Shown here: positions 41,596-50,079 of the stretch, piece by piece | Position numbering within the stretch: the first letter of the stretch is position 1 | How the letters are laid out: each line of letters opens with the position of its first letter | Assembly (NCBI GenBank): GCA_027307335.1 | Contig: DAHUXD010000044.1 | Span: 62,001 to 126,000, forward strand | From: Acidobacteriota bacterium | GTDB taxonomy: Bacteria; Acidobacteriota; Thermoanaerobaculia; UBA5066; Gp7-AA6 | DNA: 64,000 nt | Direction of reading: 5' to 3' | Program-made: the position numbers and the translations under genes | Notes under the pieces: generated by a model | Databases searched by the model: none | What the model was told of the DNA's origin: nothing | What the model saw: only the letters and a program-made list of their open reading frames with translations

Positions 41596-41892
41596 ATGGC
41601 AAGGCGGTCGATCGCGGGCGTCCTGGTCGTCCTCGGGATCCTCCTGGCCGCGGCCCTCGAGGCCCGGAACCCCGACCGCGCGCAGACCGTGTCGGGAACG
41701 GTCGCGAAGATCGAGGCCACGGAACGGGCGGTGACCGTGACCCTCCCGGACGGCTCGACGCAGCGGTTCTTCTGGACCAACGACACCAAGTTCTCCGGCG
41801 TGCTCGCGCCCGAGGCGCGGGTGACGATCCGGTATGCCGTGTCCCCGGACGGGAAGAACCTGGCGCAGCAGATCAGCGTCTCGCGCGGCTGA
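41596..41892 (+). CDS. Small secreted beta-rich protein
   Basis: 98 residues: signal peptide (MARRSIAGVLVVLGILLAAALEA) and a compact beta-type domain with VSGTVAKIEATERAVTVTLPDG, FFWTNDTKFSG and PEARVTIRYAVSPDGKNLAQ. The pattern resembles DUF5666/OB-type periplasmic domains that begin SGTV. The ATG at 41596 was chosen because a signal peptide starts there and GGGAG precedes it; upstream sequence in frame is not protein-like. It lies upstream of the ferredoxin gene, which has its own -10 box. No specific function proposed. Confidence 0.6.
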   Translation: MARRSIAGVLVVLGILLAAALEARNPDRAQTVSGTVAKIEATERAVTVTLPDGSTQRFFWTNDTKFSGVLAPEARVTIRYAVSPDGKNLAQQISVSRG

Positions 41893-41966
41893 GGAGTTTC
41901 GGTTCCCCGGCTTCACCCTGTTAGAATCCGCCGGCGCCCGTCGATGGGGCAAGGAGGATCGAATTC

Positions 41967-42236
41967 ATGGGGATGTACATCATCGCGGAGCCCTGCATCG
42001 GCACGAAGGACACCGCGTGCGTGGACGTCTGTCCGGTCGACTGCATCCATCCGCGTAAGGACGAGGCGGACTTCGCCACGGCCGAGATGCTCTACATCGA
42101 TCCCGACGTCTGCATCCAGTGCGGCAACTGCGAGCCCGCCTGCCCGGTGACGGCCATCTTCACCGAGGAGACGATCCCGGAGAAGTGGAAGCACTTCCAG
42201 CAGATCAACGCAGACTGGTACAAGAACAAGAAGTAG
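41967..42236 (+). CDS. 7Fe-8S ferredoxin
   Basis: 89 residues, cytosolic electron carrier. Cysteine spacing matches Azotobacter-type 7Fe ferredoxins: C10, C18, C22, C26 (CIGTKDTACVDVCPVDC) and C49, C52, C55, C59 (CIQCGNCEPAC). This predicts one [3Fe-4S] (C10, C18, C59) and one [4Fe-4S] (C22, C49, C52, C55) cluster, with C26 free. The last 24 residues (TIPEKWKHFQQINADWYKNK) are the usual long tail of this class. AAGGAGG sits eight bases before the ATG and a TAGAAT box at 41922-41927. Confidence 0.93.
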   Translation: MGMYIIAEPCIGTKDTACVDVCPVDCIHPRKDEADFATAEMLYIDPDVCIQCGNCEPACPVTAIFTEETIPEKWKHFQQINADWYKNKK

Positions 42237-42256
42237 GGCGGGGCTCGCCCCCGCCC
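42236..42256. terminator. GC-rich hairpin between convergent genes
   Basis: GGGCGGGG (42236-42243) pairs with CCCCGCCC (42249-42256). It begins at the ferredoxin stop and lies between it and the convergent hydrolase. No T-run, so weak as an intrinsic terminator. Confidence 0.35.
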
Positions 42257-42259
42257 GCC

Positions 42260-43003
42260 CTAGGCCGCTCCTCTCAAGACCTTCTTCAGGAACGCGTCCG
42301 TCCTCGCGTCCGCGTCCATCGCGGCCTGCGGGTTCTTCGGGTTGTTGCCCGATGCGAAGCCGTGGCCCGCGCCCGGATAGATCCTGAAATCCACGCTCCT
42401 GCCGGCCTTCTTCGCCGCCGCCTCGAATTCGCGGACGGTGTCGGGCGGAATGCCCTGGTCGTCCGCGCCGAAATTTCCGAGGAGCGGGACCTTCAGCGCG
42501 GCGATCGTCTGCGGATCGGTCATGAGGTGGCCGTAGTAGATGACGGCGCCGGCGAGCGTTGGCTCCGCGACTGCCAGGTCGAGCGACATTCCGCCGCCCC
42601 AGCACCAGCCGATCGAAGCCATCTTCGAGGCGTCGACGTCCGGCCGGCTCCGGAGATAGGCGACCGCCGCCTTCATGTCGCGGACCGCACGATCGTCGGG
42701 CACGCCGCGCATGAGCTGGTGCGCGGTGTCGGGATCGGTCGCCACCTTGCCGCGGTACAGGTCGACCGCGAGGGCGACGTAGCCCTCCTTCGCGAAGGCG
42801 TCGGCCTTGCCCTTGATCCAATCGTTGAGGCCCCACCACTCGTGAATGACCACCAGCGCCGGCTTCTTGCCGGAGCCCTCGGGGACCGCGAGATATGACG
42901 AGACCGTCTCCGGGCCGCTCGGATAGGACACCATGGTGCCGGCCGACGCGAGCGCCGCGAGCGCGAAGACCACGAGCCCGAGCGCGAGAATCCTGTGCCG
43001 CAT
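42260..43003 (-). CDS. Dienelactone hydrolase family protein, exported
   Basis: 247 residues with an N-terminal signal (MRHRILALGLVVFALAALASA). Alpha/beta hydrolase of the dienelactone type: catalytic C134 in GWCWGGG, H214 in GAGHGF, D181/D182 in FGADDQG, with E55 in IHEWWGLN that gates the Cys. Substrate unknown; exported members of this family are common and need not act on dienelactone. Single-gene unit on this strand. Confidence 0.88.
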   Translation of the reverse strand: MRHRILALGLVVFALAALASAGTMVSYPSGPETVSSYLAVPEGSGKKPALVVIHEWWGLNDWIKGKADAFAKEGYVALAVDLYRGKVATDPDTAHQLMRGVPDDRAVRDMKAAVAYLRSRPDVDASKMASIGWCWGGGMSLDLAVAEPTLAGAVIYYGHLMTDPQTIAALKVPLLGNFGADDQGIPPDTVREFEAAAKKAGRSVDFRIYPGAGHGFASGNNPKNPQAAMDADARTDAFLKKVLRGAA

Positions 43004-43099
43004 CGCTGCCTCCTCCGCGGGTCCCTCGACCCGCTCGTCTTTTTCGGCGGCGTTTTCTCGCCGCTCGATCCTTCTCGCGGCGTTCTCCCGCCGCCGGGT

Positions 43100-43105
43100 T
43101 AATCT
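43100..43105 (+). promoter_or_regulatory. Possible -10 box for a leaderless SprT-like transcript
   Basis: TAATCT ends 8 bases before the GTG at 43114, with no ribosome site between. Confidence 0.3.
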
Positions 43106-43113
43106 TATTTCCG

Positions 43114-43614
43114 GTGCAGCTCTCCTTTCCCATCGCGGAGCCCGATGCGGAGGTCCGCCTGCAGCATCTCTACGACCGCCTGTCCGAGCGCTTCGGCTTC
43201 GGCAGCGCGCGGGTGCGCGTCTCGCCGCGCAAGCTCACGGGCGGCGAGATCGTCTATGGCAAGCCCCACCGGATCACGATCTCGGGCCACATGTCCGCGG
43301 CCGCCCAGGAGGAGACGCTCCGCCACGAGGCCGCGCACGCCTGGGCGCATCGCATCGAGGGCGCCCGCGCCGCGCACGGACCCCTCTTCCGGAGCCTCGC
43401 GCGGCAATTGGGAGCGCGCGGCGGCCCCGCGCCCGAAACCGACGCGCTGCGGCGCTTCCGCGACGCCCGTGCCCGCGTCGTCTACCGCTGTGCGGGATGC
43501 CGGCGGCTGTTCCGGCGCTTCCGGCCCTTCCGCGGCCTCCGCGAGTGCCTCGCGTGTCTTCGGGCCGGGCGGCCGGCGCGCCTGTCCCGCGTGCGCCCCG
43601 TTCCCGAGGGATGA
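43114..43614 (+). CDS. SprT-like zinc metalloprotease
   Basis: 166 residues, cytosolic. HEAAH at 71-75 with E72 catalytic and H88 as a likely third ligand (GARAAHGPLFRSLARQL), in the SprT order. C-terminal zinc ribbon: C126, C129, C145, C148. SprT-like proteins are relatives of eukaryotic Spartan, which cleaves DNA-protein crosslinks; bacterial function is little studied. The GTG at 43114 gives the normal length; upstream sequence in frame is not protein-like. The EamA gene overlaps its stop (ATGA). Confidence 0.8.
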   Translation: MQLSFPIAEPDAEVRLQHLYDRLSERFGFGSARVRVSPRKLTGGEIVYGKPHRITISGHMSAAAQEETLRHEAAHAWAHRIEGARAAHGPLFRSLARQLGARGGPAPETDALRRFRDARARVVYRCAGCRRLFRRFRPFRGLRECLACLRAGRPARLSRVRPVPEG

Positions 43615-44459
43615 GCTCCGAGCGCCGCGGACTCCTCCTCGTGGCGGCCGCCGCGCTCCTGTGGTCCACGGGAGGCATCGGCATCAAGGCGCTTTCCGAG
43701 CCGCCCCTCGTGATCGCCTTCTACCGCTCGGCGACGGCGGCCATCGCCCTCTTCGTGATCTTCCGGCCGCGCCTCTGGCGCTGGACGCCGGCGTTCCTCG
43801 TGGGGATCGTCAGCTACGCCGCGTGCCTGACGACGTTCGTCCTCGCCACGAAGTGGACTTCGGCGGCCAACGCGATCTTCCTCCAGTACTGCGGCGTCGT
43901 CTGGGTGCTGATCGCATCGCCTCTCGTCCTCGGCGAGCCCTTCCACCGGCGCGACGCCGTCGCGGTGGCCGCGGCGTTCGCGGGCATGACGCTCTTCTTC
44001 GTCGGGCGCTTCGAGGCGCGCGGCTACGCGGGAGAGCTGATGGCGCTCCTGTCGAGCGTGTTCTTCGCGGTGCTCGTCCTCGCGCTTCGGCGCGAGCGCG
44101 GCGGGGGCTCCGAGGCGGTCGTGACCTACGGCAACGTGCTCGCGGCCGCGGCCCTGCTGCCGTTCGTGAGGAACGAGCTCGCCGTGGCGCCGCGCGACGC
44201 CGTGATCCTGGGCTTTCTCGGCTTCGTCCAGATCGGCGGCGCGTACGCGCTCTTCGTCTCGGGGCTGCGCCACGTCACCGCGACGCAGGCGTCGCTGATG
44301 GGCATGCTCGAGCCGGTGTCCAACCCGATCTGGGTCTTCCTGGTTCTCGGGGAGCGCCCAGGCGCCTTCTCGATTCTCGGCGGCGCGATCGTCCTCGGCG
44401 CCATCGGGTGGCGGACCGTCACGAGCGGACCGGCGGTGGCGGGTCCGCCGCCGGATTAA
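43611..44459 (+). CDS. EamA/DMT superfamily transporter
   Basis: 282 residues with ten hydrophobic helices in two five-helix EamA halves: GLLLVAAAALLWSTGGIGIKAL opens the first, and GELMALLSSVFFAVLVLALRRERGG opens the second. LRHVTATQASLMGMLEPVSNPIWVFLVLGE is the diagnostic stretch near the end. Exports or imports small metabolites (amino acids, nucleosides); substrate unknown. It is translationally coupled to the SprT gene, and its stop overlaps that of the convergent GT39-like gene by 4 bases. Confidence 0.88.
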   Translation: MSSERRGLLLVAAAALLWSTGGIGIKALSEPPLVIAFYRSATAAIALFVIFRPRLWRWTPAFLVGIVSYAACLTTFVLATKWTSAANAIFLQYCGVVWVLIASPLVLGEPFHRRDAVAVAAAFAGMTLFFVGRFEARGYAGELMALLSSVFFAVLVLALRRERGGGSEAVVTYGNVLAAAALLPFVRNELAVAPRDAVILGFLGFVQIGGAYALFVSGLRHVTATQASLMGMLEPVSNPIWVFLVLGERPGAFSILGGAIVLGAIGWRTVTSGPAVAGPPPD

Positions 44460-46189
44460 GGGGCGACTCTCGGCGATGGGGCGTCCCTCACCCCTACCCC
44501 CTCTCCCGGAGGGAGAGGGGTGTCTGTTCTTTGTACCCTCACCAGCGACAGCATGACCACCGACCCTCGTCTCGGCCCCAGGAACTGGTCGATCGAGTAG
44601 CTCCCGTACGTCGCGCACCGGTCCAGCACCTCGTACCGATACGGCAGTTCCGCGAGCGCCGCCTCCATGCTCGAGCGCATCACGACGAAGGCCGTGCGAT
44701 GCCGCATGAGCGCCGGGATCTCGCGCCCGGGATCGATGACGGGCATCCAGTCGAAGCCGGAGTAGAACTCGAGGCTCGTCACATCTTCGCCGAACACGAA
44801 GCCGTCGCAGCCGGAGGCGCAGGCGGCGCGGGCCCGCTCGCCCCACGCCGGCAGAGGATCGAAACGGCCGAAGCGCTCGTCGGCGAGGCGCCCTCCCAGA
44901 CAAACGAGGCCGCACGCGAGCGCGGCCGCGAGCGCCGCCCGGGGGCTGCGCGGCGCCGCCGCGCAGGCGGCGAGGCTCGCCGCGAGGAGGACCAGCGCCG
45001 CCAGGAGGAAGCGCACGACGTCGGCGCCGGCGGCGCGCGTCAGGAACGGGAACGCCCGCAGGAGGACCACGATGAGCGCGACCGTGAACGCGGCCGCGAG
45101 CGCCCACAGGGCTCGCCGCGCGATCTCGCGGCCGCGCCCGCCCGTCGCGAATCCCTCGGCCACGAGCGCCGCCGCCGCGGGCAGCAGCGTGATGCCGTAC
45201 ACCTCGCGCTTCATCACGAGGGGCGACCAGAAGGCGAACCCGAAGGCGAGCGCCCCGAGCGGCAGGCTCGACGGCCGCGCGCGCCGGATCGAGACCGGAA
45301 TGAGGAGCGCCCACGGGAAGAGGCCCCACGCGAGGAGCCCGACGTAGAAGAGCGGCCCCCGGTTCGGGCGCATGTAGATGTGGCTCGCGCCCCGCAGGAA
45401 CTGGTTCTTCCAGTAGAAGACGTCCCAGAACTCCCATCCGAGCCGGCGGTCCATCGCGACGTGATACGGCGCGAGCAGCGCCGCGAGCGCGAGCAGCGCC
45501 CAGCCCGCGCGCGCCCAGATCCGCCGGGGAAATCGCCGGTCGATGGCGAGCGTCGCGGCGCCCGCGCCGCCGGGCAGCACGATCCCGACGAGCCCCTTGA
45601 AGTAGAACGCGAGCGCGAGCGCGGCGCCGCTCGCGATACCCCAGCCGAGGTCCGAGCCCTCGACCCGGCAGGCCCGGTCCAGCACGATCGCGGCGGCGAG
45701 GATCGACAGCGTCAGGTACGCGTCCGCCACGAACGTCATCCCCGTGAAGACGAAGAGAAACGAGAACGCGAGCGCGAGCGCGGCGAGGACCCCGGCGCGC
45801 TCCCCCGAGCGTCTCCCGACCCAGAGGCCGAGGAGCAGGCAGGTCGCGAGCCCCGCGAGCGCGATGGGCAGCCGCTCGGCGAAGATCGAGACGCCGAGCA
45901 GCCGGTAGCTCGCCGCCACGACCCAGATCGGGAGGATCGGCTTGTCCAGGAAGTGGTCGCCCCGGTAGATCGGCACGAGCCAGTCCCGGTTCTGGAGCAT
46001 CAGGGCCGGCGGAGACGCGTACATCGCCTCGTTGCCCCGCTGCAGCGGCGTGCCGTCGAGGCGCCCGAGGTAGAGGTAGAGCGCGAGCGCGATCCCGAGC
46101 GCCGCGAGCGCCCGCGACCACGGGTCGAGCCGCTCGCCGGCGCCCCCGAAGGAGACCGAGGCCGGGAGCTTCGGCCCTCCCCCGCTCAT
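44456..46189 (-). CDS. GT39/ArnT-like membrane glycosyltransferase
   Basis: 577 residues, about ten or more helices. The first periplasmic loop, GTPLQRGNEAMYASPPALMLQNRDWLVPIYRGDHFLDKP, matches GT39/ArnT-type transferases that use polyprenyl-phosphate sugars. The soluble C-terminal part holds GFVFGEDVTSLEFYSGFDW and MRHRTAFVVMRSSM. The last ~23 residues (starting TDTPLPPGEGVGVRD) are the translation of a GC-rich palindromic repeat, so the original C-terminus was probably shorter. Third gene of a coupled run with the CoA-transferase and peptide-binding protein. Confidence 0.75.
   Translation of the reverse strand: MSGGGPKLPASVSFGGAGERLDPWSRALAALGIALALYLYLGRLDGTPLQRGNEAMYASPPALMLQNRDWLVPIYRGDHFLDKPILPIWVVAASYRLLGVSIFAERLPIALAGLATCLLLGLWVGRRSGERAGVLAALALAFSFLFVFTGMTFVADAYLTLSILAAAIVLDRACRVEGSDLGWGIASGAALALAFYFKGLVGIVLPGGAGAATLAIDRRFPRRIWARAGWALLALAALLAPYHVAMDRRLGWEFWDVFYWKNQFLRGASHIYMRPNRGPLFYVGLLAWGLFPWALLIPVSIRRARPSSLPLGALAFGFAFWSPLVMKREVYGITLLPAAAALVAEGFATGGRGREIARRALWALAAAFTVALIVVLLRAFPFLTRAAGADVVRFLLAALVLLAASLAACAAAPRSPRAALAAALACGLVCLGGRLADERFGRFDPLPAWGERARAACASGCDGFVFGEDVTSLEFYSGFDWMPVIDPGREIPALMRHRTAFVVMRSSMEAALAELPYRYEVLDRCATYGSYSIDQFLGPRRGSVVMLSLVRVQRTDTPLPPGEGVGVRDAPSPRVAP
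44485..44520. repeat. REP-like palindromic element inside the GT39-like 3' end
   Basis: CCCCTCTCCC (44498-44507) pairs with GGGAGAGGGG (44511-44520) across GGA, preceded by CCCTCACCCC. A second member lies at 60421-60460 in opposite orientation. The element supplies the last codons of the gene and may act as a bidirectional terminator for the converging pair. Confidence 0.6.
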
Positions 46190-47322
46190 CGCGGCAGGTC
46201 GAACTCGCGGCGCAGCCGCTCGCCGTCTGCGTCGAGCGCGGGAGGGAACCGCAGCGGGGCGGACGCGCCTTCGACGCGGATCGGCGAGGCCACGAAGCGC
46301 CGTCCCTCCACCGCGACGACGCTCCCCAGAGCGCGCGCCGCCTCGGAGGTCAGTGCCTCGAGCGGACCGCGCACCGGGCCCGCCGGAATGCCCGCGGCGC
46401 GGCAGCGCGAGACCCATTCCTCCCGCGGCGCGGCGCGGAAGATCGCGGTCAGCTCCGCCTCGAGCTCACGGCGGCCGCGCACCCGCCCGGCGTTGGTCGC
46501 CCAGCGGCCCCGCGCCCATTCGGTCCGGCCGAGCATCTGCGCGAGCCGTTCGAACTGACGGTCGGTGCCGACGCCGAGCACGAACGCGCCGTCGGACGCC
46601 TCGAACGCGCGGTACGGCACGATCTGAGGATGGGCGTTGCCGTGGCGCACCGCCTCTTCGCCGGTCAGGAGCGCCGACTGCGCGACGTTGATCAGCGAGG
46701 CGAGCGTCGCCGAGAAGAGGTCGGTCTCGACGTGGCCCCCGCGGCCCGTGGCGGCGCGGCCGGCGAGCATCGCGAGAACGCCGATCGCCGCGTAGCAGCC
46801 GGCGAGCAGGTCCGACACCGCGACGCCGACTTTCAGCGGTTCGCCGTCGGCGGTCCCCGTGATCGCCATCAGCCCGGCGCCCGCCTGCGCGAGCAGGTCG
46901 AAGCCCGGCGCGGACGCGTCGGGTCCCGTGCGGCCGAAGCCCGTGATCGACGCCGTCACGAGGCGAGGGTTCGCGGCGCGCAGCGCGTCGAGCGAGAGCC
47001 CGAACCGCTCGAGCCCTCCCGGCGGGAAGTTCTCGACGACCACGTCGGCGCGCGCGGCGAGGCGGCGCACCGACTCGGCGCCCCCGGGCGAGCCGAGGTC
47101 GAGCGCGATCGACTCCTTGTTGCGGTTGACCGCGAGGTAGTAGGCGGAGAGTCCGGAAGCATCGTCGTACGGCGGTCCCCAGCCGCGCGTCACGTCGCCG
47201 TCCTCCGGGTGCTCGACCTTGACGACCCGCGCGCCGAGGTCGCCGAGCATCATCGTGCAGAAGGGACCGGCGAGCACCCGCGAGAGGTCGAGGACGAGGA
47301 CGCCCTCGAGCGGCGCCGTCAC
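46186..47322 (-). CDS. Class III (CaiB/BaiF) CoA-transferase
   Basis: 378 residues, cytosolic. LEGVLVLDLSRVLAGPFCTMML and LGARVVKVEHPEDGD are the family opening. NRNKESIALDLGSPGG and VVENFPPGG are the CoA-binding region, and PGFDLLAQA places the catalytic Asp at D142. It moves CoA between carboxylic acids (formyl-CoA/oxalate, carnitine, bile acid or alkylsuccinate types); the acids here are unknown. The GTG overlaps the stop of the binding-protein gene, and its stop overlaps the next start. Confidence 0.9.
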   Translation of the reverse strand: MTAPLEGVLVLDLSRVLAGPFCTMMLGDLGARVVKVEHPEDGDVTRGWGPPYDDASGLSAYYLAVNRNKESIALDLGSPGGAESVRRLAARADVVVENFPPGGLERFGLSLDALRAANPRLVTASITGFGRTGPDASAPGFDLLAQAGAGLMAITGTADGEPLKVGVAVSDLLAGCYAAIGVLAMLAGRAATGRGGHVETDLFSATLASLINVAQSALLTGEEAVRHGNAHPQIVPYRAFEASDGAFVLGVGTDRQFERLAQMLGRTEWARGRWATNAGRVRGRRELEAELTAIFRAAPREEWVSRCRAAGIPAGPVRGPLEALTSEAARALGSVVAVEGRRFVASPIRVEGASAPLRFPPALDADGERLRREFDLPR

Positions 47323-48914
47323 CGCGCGGCGGCGAGCGCCGGGCGCCAGCCGAGCGGGCCCTGCAGGAAGTGGAACAGGCCGAGCGGCGTGACCTCCACG
47401 TCGGCGACGCGCCGGGACATCGCCCAGTACTGGTCGGCGCTCCACATGAAGTCGGCGGGCGGGTCCTCGGCGAAGAGCCGCGCGACCTGCCGGTAGAGCT
47501 CCAGCCGCTTCTTCGGATCGAGCTCGCGCTGCGCGGCCTCCATGACGCGGTCCGCCTCGGGATTGGAGTAGAAGCCCGTGTTCTGGCCCGCGGGCGCGAA
47601 CTGGCTCGAGTGGAAGTACGGGTAAGGGTCGAGGTTCGGCGGCACCCAGACCCGCGACGCGAACTGAACCTCCGACTCGCCCTTCTCCGAACGGTCGTTG
47701 AAGGCGGCCCACTCGAGGGCGCGGGGCACGAGCTCGACGCCGATCCTCGCGTACGCGCCGCGCATGATCTCGATGACCTCGAGGTAGATCGGCGAGCCCG
47801 CCGGGTGGATCATCTCGATCGAAGCCTTGCGCCCGCCCCTGCGGCGGATGCCGTCCGGTCCCGGCTTCCAGCCCGCCTCGTCGAGGAGGCGGGCGCTCTC
47901 CGCGGGATCGTACGAGGGGACCGCCAGATCCGGCGGATTCTCCGGAGCGCCCGCAGCATACGGGCCGGTGACGAGCACGCCGCCCTCGGGCGGATACAGG
48001 TTCTTGACGGTCTCGACCCGCGGCCAGGCATGCGCCAGCGCTCGACGCACCCGCGGATCGGCGAGAAACGGCACCCGGCAATTCCAGATCAGGAGCACCT
48101 CGAGAAACGAGGGCACTCTCAGCGTTCGGAAATGCGCGGTGTAGTCCGGCGACGCCTCCGCCGTCTTGCGCTGATCGCGGCTCAGGCGGAACTCGTCGAG
48201 CTCCCCGCGGAGGCCGGCCTGGTAACGCACCGATCCGTCGGGGATGACGCGAAAGACGATCTCGTCGTACCGCGCGTCGGCGTTTCCGGGGCCGTCGCGA
48301 CGCACGAGCTTGAGCTTCTGGTTCGTCTCCCATGCCTCCAGGCGGTACGGCCCGCTCCCGACGGGGTGCCGCACGACCTCGGCGGCGTCCCTGGCGTGCT
48401 CGAACGCGGACGCCGACACGATCGGAATCGTGAAGCTGAGCATCCGCTCGGCGTACGGCTTCGAGAACCGGAGGCGCACCGTCTGAGGATCGGGCGTCTC
48501 GATGGCGGCGAGGTCCTCGAACATCGCGCGCCAGGTGGGAGCGGCGACCTTGGGATCCCGGACGTGCTCGAGCGTGAAGCGCACGTCGTCCGAGGTGACC
48601 GGCGCGCCCGTCTCCCACGAGTACTTCGGGTCGAGCTTGAACTCGTAGACGAGCCCATCGGGCGAGACGGTCCACGACGCGGCCAGGGCCGGCACCGGCT
48701 CGCGCTTCCCGTTCACGCCCACGAGCGGGCGGAACAGCATCTCCCACACGAGCACGCCCGGTTCATCGGTGCTGGTGGTCGGGTCGAGCGAGAGGGGGTC
48801 CCCCATCAGGTGCCGGACGAGCGTCGTCTTCGACGGCTCCGGGGCCTTCGAGCGGCCGCAGGCGAGGGCCGCGAGCAGGGGGAGGGCGGCCAGCAGCCGT
48901 GAAAGACGCTTCAT
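47319..48914 (-). CDS. Family 5 (peptide/nickel) solute-binding lipoprotein
   Basis: 531 residues. The signal ends in LAALACGR, so it is a lipoprotein. SLDPTTSTDEPGVLVWEMLFRPL and PALAASWTVSPDGLVYEFKLDP are the DppA/OppA-like opening. VRFTLEHVRDP, VGSGPYRLEAW and FYSNPEADRVMEAAQRELDPKKRLELYRQV are later landmarks. No permease or ATPase gene is beside it, so it either shares a transporter encoded elsewhere or has another role. Heads a coupled run with a CoA-transferase and GT39-like protein, an unusual neighbourhood. Confidence 0.9.
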   Translation of the reverse strand: MKRLSRLLAALPLLAALACGRSKAPEPSKTTLVRHLMGDPLSLDPTTSTDEPGVLVWEMLFRPLVGVNGKREPVPALAASWTVSPDGLVYEFKLDPKYSWETGAPVTSDDVRFTLEHVRDPKVAAPTWRAMFEDLAAIETPDPQTVRLRFSKPYAERMLSFTIPIVSASAFEHARDAAEVVRHPVGSGPYRLEAWETNQKLKLVRRDGPGNADARYDEIVFRVIPDGSVRYQAGLRGELDEFRLSRDQRKTAEASPDYTAHFRTLRVPSFLEVLLIWNCRVPFLADPRVRRALAHAWPRVETVKNLYPPEGGVLVTGPYAAGAPENPPDLAVPSYDPAESARLLDEAGWKPGPDGIRRRGGRKASIEMIHPAGSPIYLEVIEIMRGAYARIGVELVPRALEWAAFNDRSEKGESEVQFASRVWVPPNLDPYPYFHSSQFAPAGQNTGFYSNPEADRVMEAAQRELDPKKRLELYRQVARLFAEDPPADFMWSADQYWAMSRRVADVEVTPLGLFHFLQGPLGWRPALAAAR

Positions 48915-48932
48915 CGTGGACTGGCCAGAGAA

Positions 48933-48938
48933 TAGCAT
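48933..48938 (+). promoter_or_regulatory. Possible -10 box for a leaderless exonuclease transcript
   Basis: TAGCAT ends 8 bases before the ATG at 48947; the gap is C-rich and has no ribosome site. Confidence 0.3.
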
Positions 48939-48946
48939 CCCCCCCG

Positions 48947-49633
48947 ATGGCGACCGTCGTCCTCGACATCGAGACCGCGGGTCAGGAGTGGGACGCGCTC
49001 GACGACGCGCAGCGCACGTACCTGCGCCGCAACGCGCGCAGCGAGGAGGAGCTCGAAAAGCTACCGGAGACGCTCTCGCTCTGGCCGCTGACCGGAAAGG
49101 TCATCGTCGTCGCGATGCTCAACCCCGACACCGGGCGCGGCCGCATCTGGTACGAGAAGGCCGGCGCGCGCGTCGAGGAGACGTCGTCGGACGGCCGCTT
49201 CAAGTTCGTCGGCGACGTCGAGCCCGTCTTCCTCGCCGAGTTCTGGCGCGCGATGCGGCGATTCCAGCGGTTCGTCACGTTCAACGGTCGCGGGTTCGAC
49301 GGCCCTTTCCTCATGCTCCGCAGCGCCGCGCTCGGCATCCCGGTCACGCGCAACCTCGTCGGTTACCGCTACGCGCTCCGGCCCCATACGGACCTCCTCG
49401 AGGCGATCACGTTCTTCGGCGCGTCGCGCAAGTGGAACCTCGACTTCACCTGCAAGGCGTTCGGTGTCGAGAGCCCCAAGGAGCAGGGCATGGACGGATT
49501 CTCGGTCGGCCCGTACTACCGGGCGGGCCGGATCCGCGAGATCGCGGCGTATTGCCGGCGGGACGTCGAGGCCACGGCGGGACTGTTTCGGAAACTCGAA
49601 AAAACGCTTTTGCCGGTGCTCGAAGTCCGGTAA
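48947..49633 (+). CDS. PolB-like DEDDy 3'-5' exonuclease
   Basis: 228 residues, a stand-alone ribonuclease-H-fold exonuclease of the predicted PolB-like group. DEDDy residues: D7 and E9 (VVLDIETAG), D118 (TFNGRGFDGPFL), and Y202/D206 (YCRRDVEAT). The segment VVAMLNPDTGRGRIWYE and the insertion at 70-90 are typical. Biological role uncertain; likely RNA or DNA end-processing. Followed at 66 bases by the PilZ gene. Divergent from the peptide-binding gene, 32 bases apart. Confidence 0.82.
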   Translation: MATVVLDIETAGQEWDALDDAQRTYLRRNARSEEELEKLPETLSLWPLTGKVIVVAMLNPDTGRGRIWYEKAGARVEETSSDGRFKFVGDVEPVFLAEFWRAMRRFQRFVTFNGRGFDGPFLMLRSAALGIPVTRNLVGYRYALRPHTDLLEAITFFGASRKWNLDFTCKAFGVESPKEQGMDGFSVGPYYRAGRIREIAAYCRRDVEATAGLFRKLEKTLLPVLEVR

Positions 49634-49699
49634 GAATGCCTGGAATCGCTGTGTTAGGATTTCCGCCACATCGAGAGAATTGAAGGGCGGCCCGGAGCT

Positions 49700-50062
49700 T
49701 TGACGGAGCGTTCCATGCGGCGCAGACCGGCCAACGAGAGAGCTTCCGAGCGAGTGCGCATCGGCGCGCCCGCCACGCTCAAGTGGGCCGATCAGGAACT
49801 GACCGGTTTCGTCGAGGTCGTCAACGTCGCCGGCATGTACGTCGCGACGCAGCGGGTGTCTCAGCCCCAGATCGGAGACTACGTCGAGCTCGTGTTCTCG
49901 CTGCCCGGCGACAACCGCAGCTTCCGCGTGCGCGGCAACGTCGTGTTTCTCGAGGATTCCGCCCGCGGCGCCGAGCCGAAGCGGCCGGGATTCGGCGCTC
50001 GCTTCGAACGGCCGCCGGTGACGCTGCTCGACGCCATCCGGAACCTGAACAAGGAGCACTAG
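49700..50062 (+). CDS. PilZ-domain protein, possibly unable to bind c-di-GMP
   Basis: 120 residues, a single PilZ beta-barrel. The RxxxR motif is visible (ERASERVRIGAPATLKW), but the second binding motif (D/N-x-S-x-x-G) is replaced by NVAGMYV. Later strands GDYVELVFSLPGDNRSFRVRGNVVFL and GFGARFERP are typical. Some degenerate PilZ proteins work without the nucleotide in pilus or motility systems. TTG at 49700 or ATG at 49715 are both possible starts; the GGAG at 49705 fits the ATG. No pilus or flagellar genes are in the window. Confidence 0.75.
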   Translation: MTERSMRRRPANERASERVRIGAPATLKWADQELTGFVEVVNVAGMYVATQRVSQPQIGDYVELVFSLPGDNRSFRVRGNVVFLEDSARGAEPKRPGFGARFERPPVTLLDAIRNLNKEH

Positions 50063-50079
50063 AAGAGCTTCGAGTCTCC

